From: Alcaligenaceae bacterium
GTDB lineage: Bacteria > Pseudomonadota > Gammaproteobacteria > Burkholderiales > Burkholderiaceae
Assembly (NCBI GenBank): GCA_947372575.1
Contig: CANBUF010000001.1
Span: 1-26,876 of the forward strand
DNA length: 26,876 bases
Direction: 5' to 3'
Shown here: in pieces, positions 1 to 8,683 of the stretch
Layout of the letters: every line of letters starts with the position of its first letter
Position numbering within the stretch: the first letter of the stretch is position 1
Notes under the pieces: model-generated
Database searches by the model: none
Told to the model about the DNA's origin: nothing
Seen by the model: the letters and a program-made list of their open reading frames with translations, nothing else
Program-made: the position numbers and the translations under genes

Positions 1-1
1 A

Positions 2-898
2 ATATGTGTGGCGCAGGGCACTGTGCTCAAGAATAAACCAATTACTCTGGTGGTGCCCTTTGCCCCGGGAGGTGGGACCGACAGTATCGCCCGCGAATTG
101 GCCAAATATCTCTCTGAGCGTTTGGGCGTGACTGTTGTTGTGGATAACAAAGGCGGGGCCGGTGGAGCCATTGCCGCAGTCGGTGTCTCGCGGGCCGAAG
201 CTGATGGCACCACGCTGCTGTTTGCAACCTCGACTTTTGTGACGCACGCGGCTTCGGATCCTGCACCGACCTACGATCCGGTTCGGGACTTTGCGCCTGT
301 TGCGATGCTGGGGCGCGGCCCTTTACTGGTCGTGTCTTCGAAAGACTCTGGTTTGTTGTCGCTAGAACAAATGATTGCCGCAGCTAAAAAAAATCCAGGA
401 CATCTCACCTATTGTTCTGCGGGCCCAGGGAGTATCAATCATCTTGCGGCCGAACTGTTTGCACAGACGGCTGGTATCACCATGACGCATGTGCCGTATA
501 AAGGCAGTGGGCCAGCAACGATGGATTTTCTCGCAGGTCGCACGCAAGTTTTTTTTGCAACAGTCCCGACGATGCGTACCTATGTGGATGATCATCGTGT
601 GAACTTGCTTGCAGTGACCTCACAGGCGCGCTCACCGCTTTATCCCGATACGCCAACCGTAATCGAATCAGGGTTGCCACAGTATGACGTGTCAACCTGG
701 TGGGGTGTGATGGCTCCTGCAGGCACGCCTGAGGCCGTTGTCGATTCACTCAATGCTGCCATTCAGGCTGTGACGCCGAAGTTGCGTGATCGCTTGCTCA
801 GCGAAGGCGCAACGCCCTATTCAGACAGCCCTGCAAGTTTCGCAAATGCCTTGTCGAGTGAACTTGCAGCCTGGAGAAAAGTCACCCAGCACGGGTAG
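2..898 (+). CDS. Bug-family tripartite tricarboxylate transporter (TTT) substrate-binding protein, 5' truncated by window edge
   Basis: This is a periplasmic binding protein of the Bug/TctC family, which captures carboxylates or related small molecules for TTT importers or for signalling. The reading frame is open to the left edge and begins ...ICVAQG, which looks like the end of a cleaved signal peptide, so the true start lies outside the window. The GTG at position 8 is therefore not believed to be the start. Family hallmarks are the near-N-terminal ITLVVPFAPGGGTD segment, the following VVDNKGGAGG, and HVPYKGSGPA in the middle, all typical of the ligand-binding cleft. About 296 residues are visible, close to the mature size of the family. 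The ligand cannot be told from sequence. It converges on cbiX, with only 19 bp between the stop codons, and a hairpin covers that junction. Confidence 0.9.
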   Translation: MCVAQGTVLKNKPITLVVPFAPGGGTDSIARELAKYLSERLGVTVVVDNKGGAGGAIAAVGVSRAEADGTTLLFATSTFVTHAASDPAPTYDPVRDFAPVAMLGRGPLLVVSSKDSGLLSLEQMIAAAKKNPGHLTYCSAGPGSINHLAAELFAQTAGITMTHVPYKGSGPATMDFLAGRTQVFFATVPTMRTYVDDHRVNLLAVTSQARSPLYPDTPTVIESGLPQYDVSTWWGVMAPAGTPEAVVDSLNAAIQAVTPKLRDRLLSEGATPYSDSPASFANALSSELAAWRKVTQHG

Positions 899-919
899 AT
901 TCAGGCAATAGCCTGAGTC
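898..919. terminator. Hairpin between convergent genes, possible bidirectional terminator
   Basis: TCAGGC (901-906) and GCCTGA (911-916) form a perfect 6-bp inverted repeat around the loop aata. It can be extended outward by a G-T wobble and two more pairs to about 9 bp. The stem overlaps the stop codons of both convergent genes (896-898 on + and 918-920 on -). No strong T-tract follows on either side, so intrinsic termination is plausible but not certain. Confidence 0.45.
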
Positions 920-1292
920 AGACCATCTTGAGCGCAAAGGCCGCGATGGCAGACTGCATGTCCTCTTGTTCTCCGAGCGCTGCGGTCGCGTGAATGGAGA
1001 GTTGGGGGTGCAGGGTGCGTGCTTGCTCGAGCAAGAGTGGCAGATCTTTGCGGACATGGCTACCAACCGCAAGGAACAAGGGCACCACACAAATCTCTTG
1101 AATGCCTGTGCTGACCATCTGTTCAATTGCCTCAGGCAGGCTGGGTGTCATACATTCAAGAAAAGCGAGGGCCGATGGCCTGTCGTCCTGACGGCGGATA
1201 TGCCCCATGATGGCTTCGAACGGCAGGCGCCAGTTCGGGTCCCGTGAACCATGTGCAAAAAGAATGACCCCTTTTTTGACTGAAGCGTTCAT
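918..1292 (-). CDS. cbiX: Short CbiX/SirB-type sirohydrochlorin chelatase
   Basis: This is a small class II chelatase that inserts Fe2+ (or Co2+) into sirohydrochlorin. Next to nirB the expected product is siroheme, the cofactor of nitrite reductase. At 124 residues it has one chelatase domain, like the short CbiX-S proteins, rather than the two domains of CbiX-L or SirB (about 260 residues), so a homodimer is expected. Two metal-site histidines are visible: H14 in LFAHGSRDP and H79 in PLFLAVGSHVRKDLP. The ATG overlaps the stop of the ybiB-like gene by four bases (ATGA), so the two are translationally coupled. It is the last gene of the nitrate operon. Fe rather than Co specificity is inferred from context. 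The uroporphyrinogen methyltransferase and dehydrogenase needed upstream in siroheme synthesis are not in this window. Confidence 0.85.
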   Translation of the reverse strand: MNASVKKGVILFAHGSRDPNWRLPFEAIMGHIRRQDDRPSALAFLECMTPSLPEAIEQMVSTGIQEICVVPLFLAVGSHVRKDLPLLLEQARTLHPQLSIHATAALGEQEDMQSAIAAFALKMV

Positions 1293-2212
1293 GTAGAAAT
1301 TCCTGTTTGTGAAAATGCATGGTGCAATGCTTCGACCTGCATCATTAGCGTCTGTGGTGCGGGACAGGATCCTTTCAGGATCTGTGCGTAAAGCGCAGCA
1401 GTCGAAGCTGCATCAATTTTTTGTAAATATTCTGGCGGTGTTTCATCAAACTCAGCTTCTGTTATCCAGGCGCGTCCAGACTGATGAAGCGCAATGTTGA
1501 GCTCCGGTAATCGCCTGGGGCTCGCCACGGGCTCACCTTCGTGCCCACGCATGGATACGACGTTGGCCTGATGCAGTTTAAAAAACTCCTCCAGGATGAC
1601 CGGATACGCAGGGTGGGTGTAATTGCTGATCTGATAGGACTGGGACTGAATCGGATTGATGAGCTTGGCCAGAATATGCCCTGAGTTGCGCACACCGATC
1701 ACCTGGCGAACAGACAACAGTGTCTGCAGCGCAGGGCAGAGCACCTCAAGCGAACAGTAGGCGAGTTTGTTGTTTTCAAGAACGCTTTGCAGGTCCTCTT
1801 GCCGGGAAACAACTGGCCAGCCCATTTCTCTGAATACTTGTTCAGAACTGGTGCGCTGGGAATCGTCGTGTGTGCCGTGTACGAGCACCAGGTAACCCAG
1901 ATCGGCCATCCAGCGTGCAAGCAGTGGCGTCATCAGGTGGGTTTTACGTGCGCCGTTGTAGGAAGGCAGGAGCAGCACCGGTTGCTTGAAGGTCAACGCG
2001 GGTAGCAGTGGTTTGACCGCATCGTAAAAGCCAGCCAGTTCGTCACTGGTTTCGCCTTTGAGACGCATCGCCATACAAAACGCACCAATTTCGAGGTCGG
2101 TCACGGAACGTGACAGTACCGCCTGCATGAGCGTACAGGCATCCGTGCGACTTAAGTTGCTGGCGCCTTTAGTGCCACGACCAATTTGTTTGAGATAAAT
2201 GCTAATGGACAT
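1289..2212 (-). CDS. ybiB: YbiB/TrpD2-like protein (anthranilate phosphoribosyltransferase fold, DNA-binding family)
   Basis: The protein has 307 residues and the glycosyltransferase family 3 layout. An N-terminal helical domain contains DLEIGAFCMAMRLKGETSDELAGFYDAV, and an alpha/beta domain contains PSYNGARKTHLMTPLLARWMADLG and later GHILAKLINP. The glycine-rich phosphoribosyl-diphosphate loop of true TrpD (GTGGDG) is replaced by PSYNGARK, so TrpD activity in tryptophan synthesis is unlikely. This matches the TrpD2/YbiB family; the E. coli member is known to bind nucleic acid and belongs to the LexA regulon. The start overlaps the end of nasA by 11 bp and the end overlaps cbiX by 4 bp, so it is an integral operon member. 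Its role in nitrate assimilation is not known from sequence. Confidence 0.8.
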   Translation of the reverse strand: MSISIYLKQIGRGTKGASNLSRTDACTLMQAVLSRSVTDLEIGAFCMAMRLKGETSDELAGFYDAVKPLLPALTFKQPVLLLPSYNGARKTHLMTPLLARWMADLGYLVLVHGTHDDSQRTSSEQVFREMGWPVVSRQEDLQSVLENNKLAYCSLEVLCPALQTLLSVRQVIGVRNSGHILAKLINPIQSQSYQISNYTHPAYPVILEEFFKLHQANVVSMRGHEGEPVASPRRLPELNIALHQSGRAWITEAEFDETPPEYLQKIDAASTAALYAQILKGSCPAPQTLMMQVEALHHAFSQTGIST

Positions 2213-5051
2213 CAGAACCGATCATGGCTTTAATTTCAGGAAGACAAGAACCGCAGTTCGTGCCGCAGGACAGCGAGGCTTGCAGTGACTGCAGTGCAAG
2301 ATCTTTGTCCAGAGCCGGGTGAGCTGCCAGATGGGCAGCAATGGCGTCTTGTGTGATATTAAAACAATTGCAGATGACGCGGCTGCGCGCAGCCATGGGT
2401 ACAGGTGGTTTGATGCCTGGAATCAGCAAACGTCTGCCCAGTGCAGAAACGTCTGCCTGGGTTTCCAGGTAGTTCCTCAGCCAGATCCCTGCCTCAACAT
2501 CCTTGGCTGAGCCGGTCAATAGTACCGAGGTGAGGTATTTTTCAGTGTCAGTATGGTTGACCGATAAGTGGCGCAGCGTGTTGTGGCGTGTGTCGCGAAA
2601 CGACAATGATGAATTTTCGCCAGTCGTATACGCATTGAACAGGGTTTCAATACGCGCGAGCAGCGCAGAATCAAAGGGCTCAGTATGTGCCATTCTGAGC
2701 GACAAGCCGGTTTCCATCGTACCGTTTTTGGAACAATTTTCCTCACGCCCGAAAATCATCGCAGTCGCAAAACTAGCGTGTTCAAAAATTGATCTCAGTT
2801 CAATTTGCAGGCTGACTGCCTGATCCGTCGGGACCCAGGCAAAGGCATGTATGTGCCACGGCAGATTGGCTTTTGTGATTTTGACCGCTGCAAATTTTAG
2901 CTCTGGCTGCTCTGACACAGGATCGATCGCTGCGGTGGTGAGACTATTGACGCCGCGCGCGATCCCTTTGCCGGCATGACCCGATACGTGTTCGCTCCCC
3001 CAGTGCATAGCAATAAACGCCTGAGAAGGTCTAACCGAATCCGTGAGCCTAACGGGCAGGATTTGCACGCCACGACGGGAGGTGACATAGACCAGTTCAC
3101 CCTCGACGAGATCCAGACGACGTGCGTCGAGTAAAGAGAGATCGACGCATGCCTGCGGCGCGTGGTCATTCAGACGCGCGAGCGTCCCGGTCCGACTCAT
3201 GCCATGCCATTGATCACGCAGCCGTCCTGTAGTCAGTCCTATCGGATAGCGTGCATCCGTGTGCTCGGCCGTTGCCCGGTAAGGCTGTGCAATAAATCGC
3301 GCGCGTCCAGAAGGGGTCTGAAAGTGATAGTCTGTGTAGAGACGTGCCTGACCCGTCACGGCCCCTGTGGGATAAGGCCATTGCTGTGGGCCTTCGCGCT
3401 CAAGGTGCGCATAGCTCAAGCCCGTGATGTCCAGATCGCGTCCGCGCGTGGATTCACGGTGCTCTTCCCAGATCGACTGGGCATCTGAAAAATTAAACAG
3501 TGAGTGCCAGATACCGGATTGACCAGAGTGCATCCGGTTCTCAAGTCGGCGCGCAATATCCAGTGCAATTTCCCAGTCATTCCTGGATTCCCCAAATGCC
3601 GGTAAGGCTGCACGCACGCGTGAAATTCGGCGTTCTGAATTTGTGACCGTACCTTCTTTTTCGGCCCAGGTGGTGGCGGGGAGTAGTACGTCGGCATAAG
3701 CCGCTGTGGCAGTGTGTGCGTAGGCCTCCTGGACCACTACAAACTCCGCCCGTGCCAGTGCCTCGTGCACGAGCGTTTGATCAGGCAGAGACTGTGCGGG
3801 ATTGGTGCAGACAATCCAGATGGCTTTTAATTTTCCTGACCGAAGCGCCTCGAACATCGGGACTGCCGTCAGACCTGGCGTGGCCGGTACGTTTGGGATT
3901 CCCCAAAGCCTGGCGACCTCTTGCCTGTGCTCCGGGTTTTTCATGTCACGATGTGCAGACAGCAAATTTGCCAAACCACCCACCTCGCGTCCCCCCATCG
4001 CATTGGGCTGTCCCGTCAGGGAGAACGGACCTGCACCCGGTTTACCGATCTGCGCGCAGGCCAGATGCAGATTGATAAGCGCCGTATTCTTGTCCGTGCC
4101 GGCAGCTGACTGATTCAACCCCTGGCAGTACAAGGAGAGTGTCGCAGGGGATTGCGCAAAGTGACGGGCAGCTAGTATCAGATCCGCTTGAGCAATTCCG
4201 CATATCTCAGCCACCGCCTTGGGTGTGTAGTCTTTGAGCAGATTTTTAAGCTCGGCAAAGCCTTCGGTATGTGCCTCAATAAAGCGCTGGTCCGTCCAGC
4301 CTTCCCAGAGCATGATGTGCAGCATACCGTGATACAGCGCGACATCGGTGCCAGGCAATATCTGCAGAAATAGATCCGCCATGCTGGCCGTATCCGTCTT
4401 GCGCGGATCGACAACGATCAGTTTGAGGTTGGGATTTTTTTCGCGAGCCGCTTCAATCCTGCGAAACAGAATGGGATGTGCGTAGGCGGTATTCGAGCCC
4501 GTGATAAAGATTGTGCTGGCATGGTCAAGGTCTTCGTAGTTGCAGGGTGGCGCATCCGCACCCAGGCTTTGCTTGTAGCCAGCCACCGCACTTGACATGC
4601 ACAGTCGAGAGTTGGTGTCGATATTGTTGGTGCCGATCAACCCTTTAGCGAGTTTGTTAAAGACGTAATAATCTTCGGTCAACAACTGCCCGGACACATA
4701 CAGTGCAACGGCATCGGGGCCATGCTCGGCAATGATGTCGGAGAATCGGTCTGCTACGGTCTGGCAAGCCTGCTCCCAGCTGACACGCTGCCTTGTCGCA
4801 GTTTTAATGGCGCGCAGCTCTGGGAACTGCGCGCGGGACTGTGCATAAATGTGCGGCTGTGCCGTCAGCCCGAGCGTTGCGCCTTTGCTGCACAGCCGAC
4901 CAAAATTGGCAGGGTGCGCCGGATCGCCACTGACTTGTTTGATCTGGATGTGCCCGTTGACGGATTCCGTTTCAATCAGCATTCCACAGCCTACGCCGCA
5001 GTAACAGCAGGTCGTGGAGGTCAGGTGCGTAGACGCAACAAGTTCAGCCAT
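2202..5051 (-). CDS. nasA: Assimilatory nitrate reductase catalytic subunit (molybdopterin, [4Fe-4S], C-terminal BFD-like [2Fe-2S])
   Basis: This cytoplasmic enzyme reduces nitrate to nitrite. It has 949 residues. The N-terminal [4Fe-4S] motif has cysteines C15, C18, C22 and C54 (within CYCGVGC and RLCSKG). The probable Mo-coordinating cysteine is C151 in RLCMSSAV. The molybdopterin oxidoreductase domain and the MGD-binding C-terminal domain (for example YPIGLTTGRLRDQWH) follow. At the C-terminus a BFD-like [2Fe-2S] domain contains ICNCF and SCGTNCGSC, as in NasA/NasC-type enzymes, which receive electrons through such a domain. No Tat signal is present, as expected for an assimilatory enzyme. 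The ATG shares one base with the nirD stop (TGATG), and the 3' end overlaps the ybiB-like gene by 11 bp. A dedicated NasB-type electron-donor flavoprotein is not encoded in this operon. Confidence 0.95.
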   Translation of the reverse strand: MAELVASTHLTSTTCCYCGVGCGMLIETESVNGHIQIKQVSGDPAHPANFGRLCSKGATLGLTAQPHIYAQSRAQFPELRAIKTATRQRVSWEQACQTVADRFSDIIAEHGPDAVALYVSGQLLTEDYYVFNKLAKGLIGTNNIDTNSRLCMSSAVAGYKQSLGADAPPCNYEDLDHASTIFITGSNTAYAHPILFRRIEAAREKNPNLKLIVVDPRKTDTASMADLFLQILPGTDVALYHGMLHIMLWEGWTDQRFIEAHTEGFAELKNLLKDYTPKAVAEICGIAQADLILAARHFAQSPATLSLYCQGLNQSAAGTDKNTALINLHLACAQIGKPGAGPFSLTGQPNAMGGREVGGLANLLSAHRDMKNPEHRQEVARLWGIPNVPATPGLTAVPMFEALRSGKLKAIWIVCTNPAQSLPDQTLVHEALARAEFVVVQEAYAHTATAAYADVLLPATTWAEKEGTVTNSERRISRVRAALPAFGESRNDWEIALDIARRLENRMHSGQSGIWHSLFNFSDAQSIWEEHRESTRGRDLDITGLSYAHLEREGPQQWPYPTGAVTGQARLYTDYHFQTPSGRARFIAQPYRATAEHTDARYPIGLTTGRLRDQWHGMSRTGTLARLNDHAPQACVDLSLLDARRLDLVEGELVYVTSRRGVQILPVRLTDSVRPSQAFIAMHWGSEHVSGHAGKGIARGVNSLTTAAIDPVSEQPELKFAAVKITKANLPWHIHAFAWVPTDQAVSLQIELRSIFEHASFATAMIFGREENCSKNGTMETGLSLRMAHTEPFDSALLARIETLFNAYTTGENSSLSFRDTRHNTLRHLSVNHTDTEKYLTSVLLTGSAKDVEAGIWLRNYLETQADVSALGRRLLIPGIKPPVPMAARSRVICNCFNITQDAIAAHLAAHPALDKDLALQSLQASLSCGTNCGSCLPEIKAMIGSDVH

Positions 5052-5386
5052 CAGGACCCAACCAGTTGAGCCTGTTGCAGGTAGATGTCATCTTCCACGC
5101 ATTTCACGTTGAAGCTGCGTGCGCAGCCCTGATCAGGTGCCTGTGCGCAGCCATCCTCCAGTCCGATCGTCCAGGCATGCATGGGGCAGGTTACGCTCTG
5201 GCCGTGCACAATCCCCTGGGATAAGGGCCCACCCTTATGTGGACAGTGATCCAGCACAGCAAAAATCGCGTCATCCAGTGTTCTAAAAATTGCAATCGGC
5301 CCCGCATGTGCGCCGGACACCACTCTGGCACCCAGTACAGGGATCTCAGATTTTCGCGCGACTAACTTCCATTCATGATTGGGCAT
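5051..5386 (-). CDS. nirD: Nitrite reductase [NAD(P)H] small subunit, Rieske-type
   Basis: This is the small subunit of the cytoplasmic NirBD nitrite reductase, which reduces nitrite to ammonium. I chose the ATG at 5386 (MPNHEWKLV), 16 bp after the nirB stop. An upstream ATG at 5431 would overlap nirB and add 15 atypical residues. The result is a 111-residue protein, a normal length for NirD. A complete Rieske ligand set is present: C48-P-H50 and C67-P-M-H70. This should allow a real [2Fe-2S] cluster, unlike the E. coli NirD, which to my knowledge has the fold without the ligands. It ends in a one-base stop/start overlap with nasA. Confidence 0.93.
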   Translation of the reverse strand: MPNHEWKLVARKSEIPVLGARVVSGAHAGPIAIFRTLDDAIFAVLDHCPHKGGPLSQGIVHGQSVTCPMHAWTIGLEDGCAQAPDQGCARSFNVKCVEDDIYLQQAQLVGS

Positions 5387-5402
5387 GGTGGGATTCCAGG
5401 GT

Positions 5403-7844
5403 TCAAGTAGTCGCCAGCGTGATCGCTTCAAACTGTTTTATATCAACGCCTGCACGTTCAAAGTCTTTCCAGGGATCTGGTGCATCTTTGAGCGCATACA
5501 GCAGCCGTTCGTAGAGGGCGTGGCGTCCAGCATGATCAACGAGCACACGTTGCTTGACATAGTCCATGCCGACGCGCTGGACATAGTGCACCGTACGTTC
5601 GAGGTACCAGCCTTCTTCACGGTAGAGCTGGATGAATGCTCCCGAATATTCTTTCACTTCGTCATCGGTCTTGAGTTTGCACAAGAACTCGGCGACTTCG
5701 GTTTTAATACCGCCATTGCCGGCAATATAAATTTCCCACCCGGAGTCGACGCCGATCACACCGACATCTTTGATCCCGGCTTCTGCGCAATTACGGGGAC
5801 ATCCGGAGACTGCAAGTTTGACTTTATGTGGCGCGTACATGCCAAACAGCATATGCTCGAGCTCGACGCCCATGTTCATGGAGAGCTGTGTGCCAAAGCG
5901 GCAATGCTCTGCACCGACGCAGGTTTTGACTGTCCGGATTGATTTACCGTAGGCGTGTCCCGAGGGCATACCCAGGTCTTGCCAGACGGCAGGCAGGTCT
6001 TCTTTTTTGATGCCGAGTAAATCAATGCGCTGTCCACCCGTGACTTTGACCGTTGGAACATTATATTTTTCGGCGACATCGGCAATCCGCCTGAGTTCTG
6101 AAACGTTGGTGAGACCACCCCACATTCTAGGAATGACGGAATAGGTTCCATCTTTCTGGATGTTGGCATGCGCACGCTCGTTGATGAATCTCGATTGCGG
6201 ATCATCCTGTGCTTCATGGGGCCAGGTGGAAATCAGATAGTAATTCAGTGCGGGTCTGCAGCTCGCACAGCCGCTAGGCGTGCGCCAGTTCAAGCCCGTG
6301 CGGACCGCCGCTTGCGTCAGGTATTTATTTTCGCGGATGGCAATCCGGATGTCTTCATGTGACGCATCCGTGCAGGCGCATATCGCTTTTTTCTTGGGTG
6401 TTTCGGAATAACTCGTACCCAGGCAGTTCATCAGAATTTGTTCAACAAGACCTGTGCAAGAGCCGCAGGAGGCGCTTGCCTTGGTGCACTTGCGGACATC
6501 TTCGAGCGTAAAGAGTCCCTGATCCTGAATTGCACGGGTGATTGTGCCTTTGTTCACGCCATTGCAGCCGCAGACCTCATCGTGGTCGAGCATGGCGGCT
6601 GCCTTGTTGTGACCCTCGTGCCCCACATCGCCGATATTCGATTCACCAAAAATCAAGACGTCGCGCATACTGGCAATATTTTTTTCTTCACGTAGCAATT
6701 TAAAATACCAGGTTCCGTCTGCGGTGTCACCATAGATGCAGGCGCCCACTAACTTGTCATCCTTGACGACGAGTTTTTTATAGACGCCCGCGAGCGGGTC
6801 AGACAAGGTGATTTCTTCGCAACCTTCGCCACCCATAAAGTTTCCGGCCGAAAAAAGATCAATGCCAGTGACTTTCAGTTTGGTTGAGGTCACCGAACCT
6901 GCGTAGCGTGCAATGCCAAACTCTGCAAGGTGATTGGCGCAGACTTTGGCCTGTTCGAAGAGTGGTGCCACGAGTCCATAGACTGAACCGCGATGGTTCA
7001 CACATTCGCCGACCGCATAGACCAGCGGATCAAAGGTTTGCATCGTATCGTTGACGATGATGCCACGCGAGCAGTGAATCCTGGCGGCTTCGGCAAGTGT
7101 AGTGTTGGGACGGATACCCGCTGCCATCACCACCAGATCGGCAGGGATTTCTTGTCCGTCTTTGAAGCGAATTTTGCCGACGCGCGAGCCGTCTGCACTG
7201 GGGAGTAACGCTTCGGTATGGGTGCCAAGACGAAAGTCAATCCCGCGAGCCTCCAGACTTTTTTGCAACAGGTTTGCAGCGATCAAATCCAGTTGTCGAT
7301 CCATCAGCCAGGACGCCAGATGCACGACGGTGACCTGCATGCCTCGTACACGTAAACCGTTTGCTGCTTCAAGTCCCAGCAATCCCCCGCCAATCACGAC
7401 GGCATGCGTGTGGTGCTCGGCCGCCGCGATCATCTCGTTGGTGTCTTTGATATCGCGGTAGGCAATGACGCCTGGCAAATCATTGCCCGGCACTGGCAGA
7501 ATAAAGGGTAACGAACCCGTTGCCAGTAGCAAGCGATCGTAGGACTCGATCGTGCCATCTGCAGCGTGCACTTCGCGCGCCATGCGATCGATTTTTACGA
7601 CGGTTTTGTTCAGATGGAGCTTAATGCCGTTTTTGGCATACCACTCCAGATCATTGAGTATGATCTGTTCGACATTTTGTTCGCCTGACAACACGGGCGA
7701 GAGCAGAATGCGGTTGTAGTTAGGATAGGGTTCTGCACCAAACACTGTAATGTCATAAAGTTCTGGTGCGATCTTGAGCAACTCCTCAAGCGTTCTGACC
7801 CCCGCCATACCGTTGCCGATCAGCACGAGCTTCATCTTTTTCAT
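5403..7844 (-). CDS. nirB: Nitrite reductase [NAD(P)H] large subunit
   Basis: This siroheme/[4Fe-4S] flavoprotein reduces nitrite to ammonium with NAD(P)H. Its 813 residues compare with about 847 in E. coli. The order of domains is: an FAD/NAD-binding oxidoreductase region starting with LVLIGNGMAG (residues 6-15), a second dinucleotide motif VVIGGGLLGLEAA, two BFD-like cysteine clusters (CGCNG...SCGSC and CACTD...CASC), and the siroheme nitrite/sulfite reductase domain. That last domain carries the cluster ligands CVGAEHC (about residues 639-645) and CPRNC (about 680-684). The start at 7844 has a GGA-type ribosome site about 8 nt upstream; ATG at 7835 is an alternative. It lies 11 bp after nrtD and 16 bp before nirD. 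Confidence 0.96.
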   Translation of the reverse strand: MKKMKLVLIGNGMAGVRTLEELLKIAPELYDITVFGAEPYPNYNRILLSPVLSGEQNVEQIILNDLEWYAKNGIKLHLNKTVVKIDRMAREVHAADGTIESYDRLLLATGSLPFILPVPGNDLPGVIAYRDIKDTNEMIAAAEHHTHAVVIGGGLLGLEAANGLRVRGMQVTVVHLASWLMDRQLDLIAANLLQKSLEARGIDFRLGTHTEALLPSADGSRVGKIRFKDGQEIPADLVVMAAGIRPNTTLAEAARIHCSRGIIVNDTMQTFDPLVYAVGECVNHRGSVYGLVAPLFEQAKVCANHLAEFGIARYAGSVTSTKLKVTGIDLFSAGNFMGGEGCEEITLSDPLAGVYKKLVVKDDKLVGACIYGDTADGTWYFKLLREEKNIASMRDVLIFGESNIGDVGHEGHNKAAAMLDHDEVCGCNGVNKGTITRAIQDQGLFTLEDVRKCTKASASCGSCTGLVEQILMNCLGTSYSETPKKKAICACTDASHEDIRIAIRENKYLTQAAVRTGLNWRTPSGCASCRPALNYYLISTWPHEAQDDPQSRFINERAHANIQKDGTYSVIPRMWGGLTNVSELRRIADVAEKYNVPTVKVTGGQRIDLLGIKKEDLPAVWQDLGMPSGHAYGKSIRTVKTCVGAEHCRFGTQLSMNMGVELEHMLFGMYAPHKVKLAVSGCPRNCAEAGIKDVGVIGVDSGWEIYIAGNGGIKTEVAEFLCKLKTDDEVKEYSGAFIQLYREEGWYLERTVHYVQRVGMDYVKQRVLVDHAGRHALYERLLYALKDAPDPWKDFERAGVDIKQFEAITLATT

Positions 7845-7855
7845 GACGGTTCCAA

Positions 7856-8671
7856 TCAGGCTGCAGCCAGCGCTGGGTTACCTTGTTTACGATAGAGGAA
7901 ATCAATGACAGCCGTGCGGCACTCTTGATAGTGTGGATTGTTGGCTAACTCAACGCGGTCACGCGGACGGGGGAGCGCAACAGTGAGGATTTCACCGATG
8001 CGAGCAGCCGGCCCATTTGTCATCATGACGATACGATCTGAGAGAAGTACTGCTTCATCGACATCGTGTGTGACCATAATGGCCGTGCTTTGCGTGGCCG
8101 CCATGATCTTCATCAACTCATCCTGCAAGTTGGCGCGTGTGAGGGCGTCGAGGGCACCAAACGGTTCGTCAAGCAGCATCACCTGAGGCTCCATCGCTAG
8201 CGCACGCGCGATACCCACACGCTGCTTCATGCCGCCAGAGACTTCATGCGGCATCTTGTGTTGTGCCGCGGTTAAGCCCACGAGTGCCATGGCTGCCGAG
8301 GTACGATCCTGCAGTTGTTTTTTTGATTCTGTTGATGCAAAAACGCGCTCGACTCCAAGGTACACATTTTCAAAGCAGGATAGCCAGGGAAGGAGTGAAT
8401 GGTTTTGAAACACTACAGCTCGACTTGGACCCGGACCCGCGATTTCACGGCCAGCACAGATGAGTCGTCCTTGAGTTGGCATGGTCAGTCCTGCGATCAG
8501 ATTCAGCAAGGTCGATTTGCCACAGCCAGAGTGTCCGATCAAGGACACAAACTCGCCTTTGCGAATATTCAGATTGATATCTTTCAGAGCAACAAAGGGG
8601 CCTTTTTTTGTTTTAAAGGTTTGCTGCACATCTTCAATCATCAGGTAACGGTCAAATTGCGCGTTCGTCAT
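7856..8671 (-). CDS. nrtD: Nitrate ABC transporter ATP-binding protein
   Basis: This is the ATPase of the NrtABD nitrate/nitrite importer, acting at the inner face of the cytoplasmic membrane. It has 271 residues with Walker A GHSGCGKST (46-54), a Q-loop at about Q89, the ABC signature VSGGM (144-148), Walker B VMLLDEP (164-170), and an H-loop in IMVTHDVDEA. It belongs to the NrtD/SsuB/TauB subfamily. No NrtC, the fused ATPase and solute-binding form of cyanobacteria, is present, so this subunit probably works as a homodimer. It lies 12 bp downstream of nrtB and 11 bp upstream of nirB. Confidence 0.93.
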   Translation of the reverse strand: MTNAQFDRYLMIEDVQQTFKTKKGPFVALKDINLNIRKGEFVSLIGHSGCGKSTLLNLIAGLTMPTQGRLICAGREIAGPGPSRAVVFQNHSLLPWLSCFENVYLGVERVFASTESKKQLQDRTSAAMALVGLTAAQHKMPHEVSGGMKQRVGIARALAMEPQVMLLDEPFGALDALTRANLQDELMKIMAATQSTAIMVTHDVDEAVLLSDRIVMMTNGPAARIGEILTVALPRPRDRVELANNPHYQECRTAVIDFLYRKQGNPALAAA

Positions 8672-8683
8672 GGGACCGCCTGT

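Noticed and set aside
1289..2212. trpD (anthranilate phosphoribosyltransferase)
   Set aside because: The glycine-rich PRPP loop is not conserved and no trp genes are nearby; it fits TrpD2/YbiB better.
5387..5431. Upstream nirD start at 5431
   Set aside because: It overlaps nirB and adds 15 residues absent from the usual NirD N-terminus.
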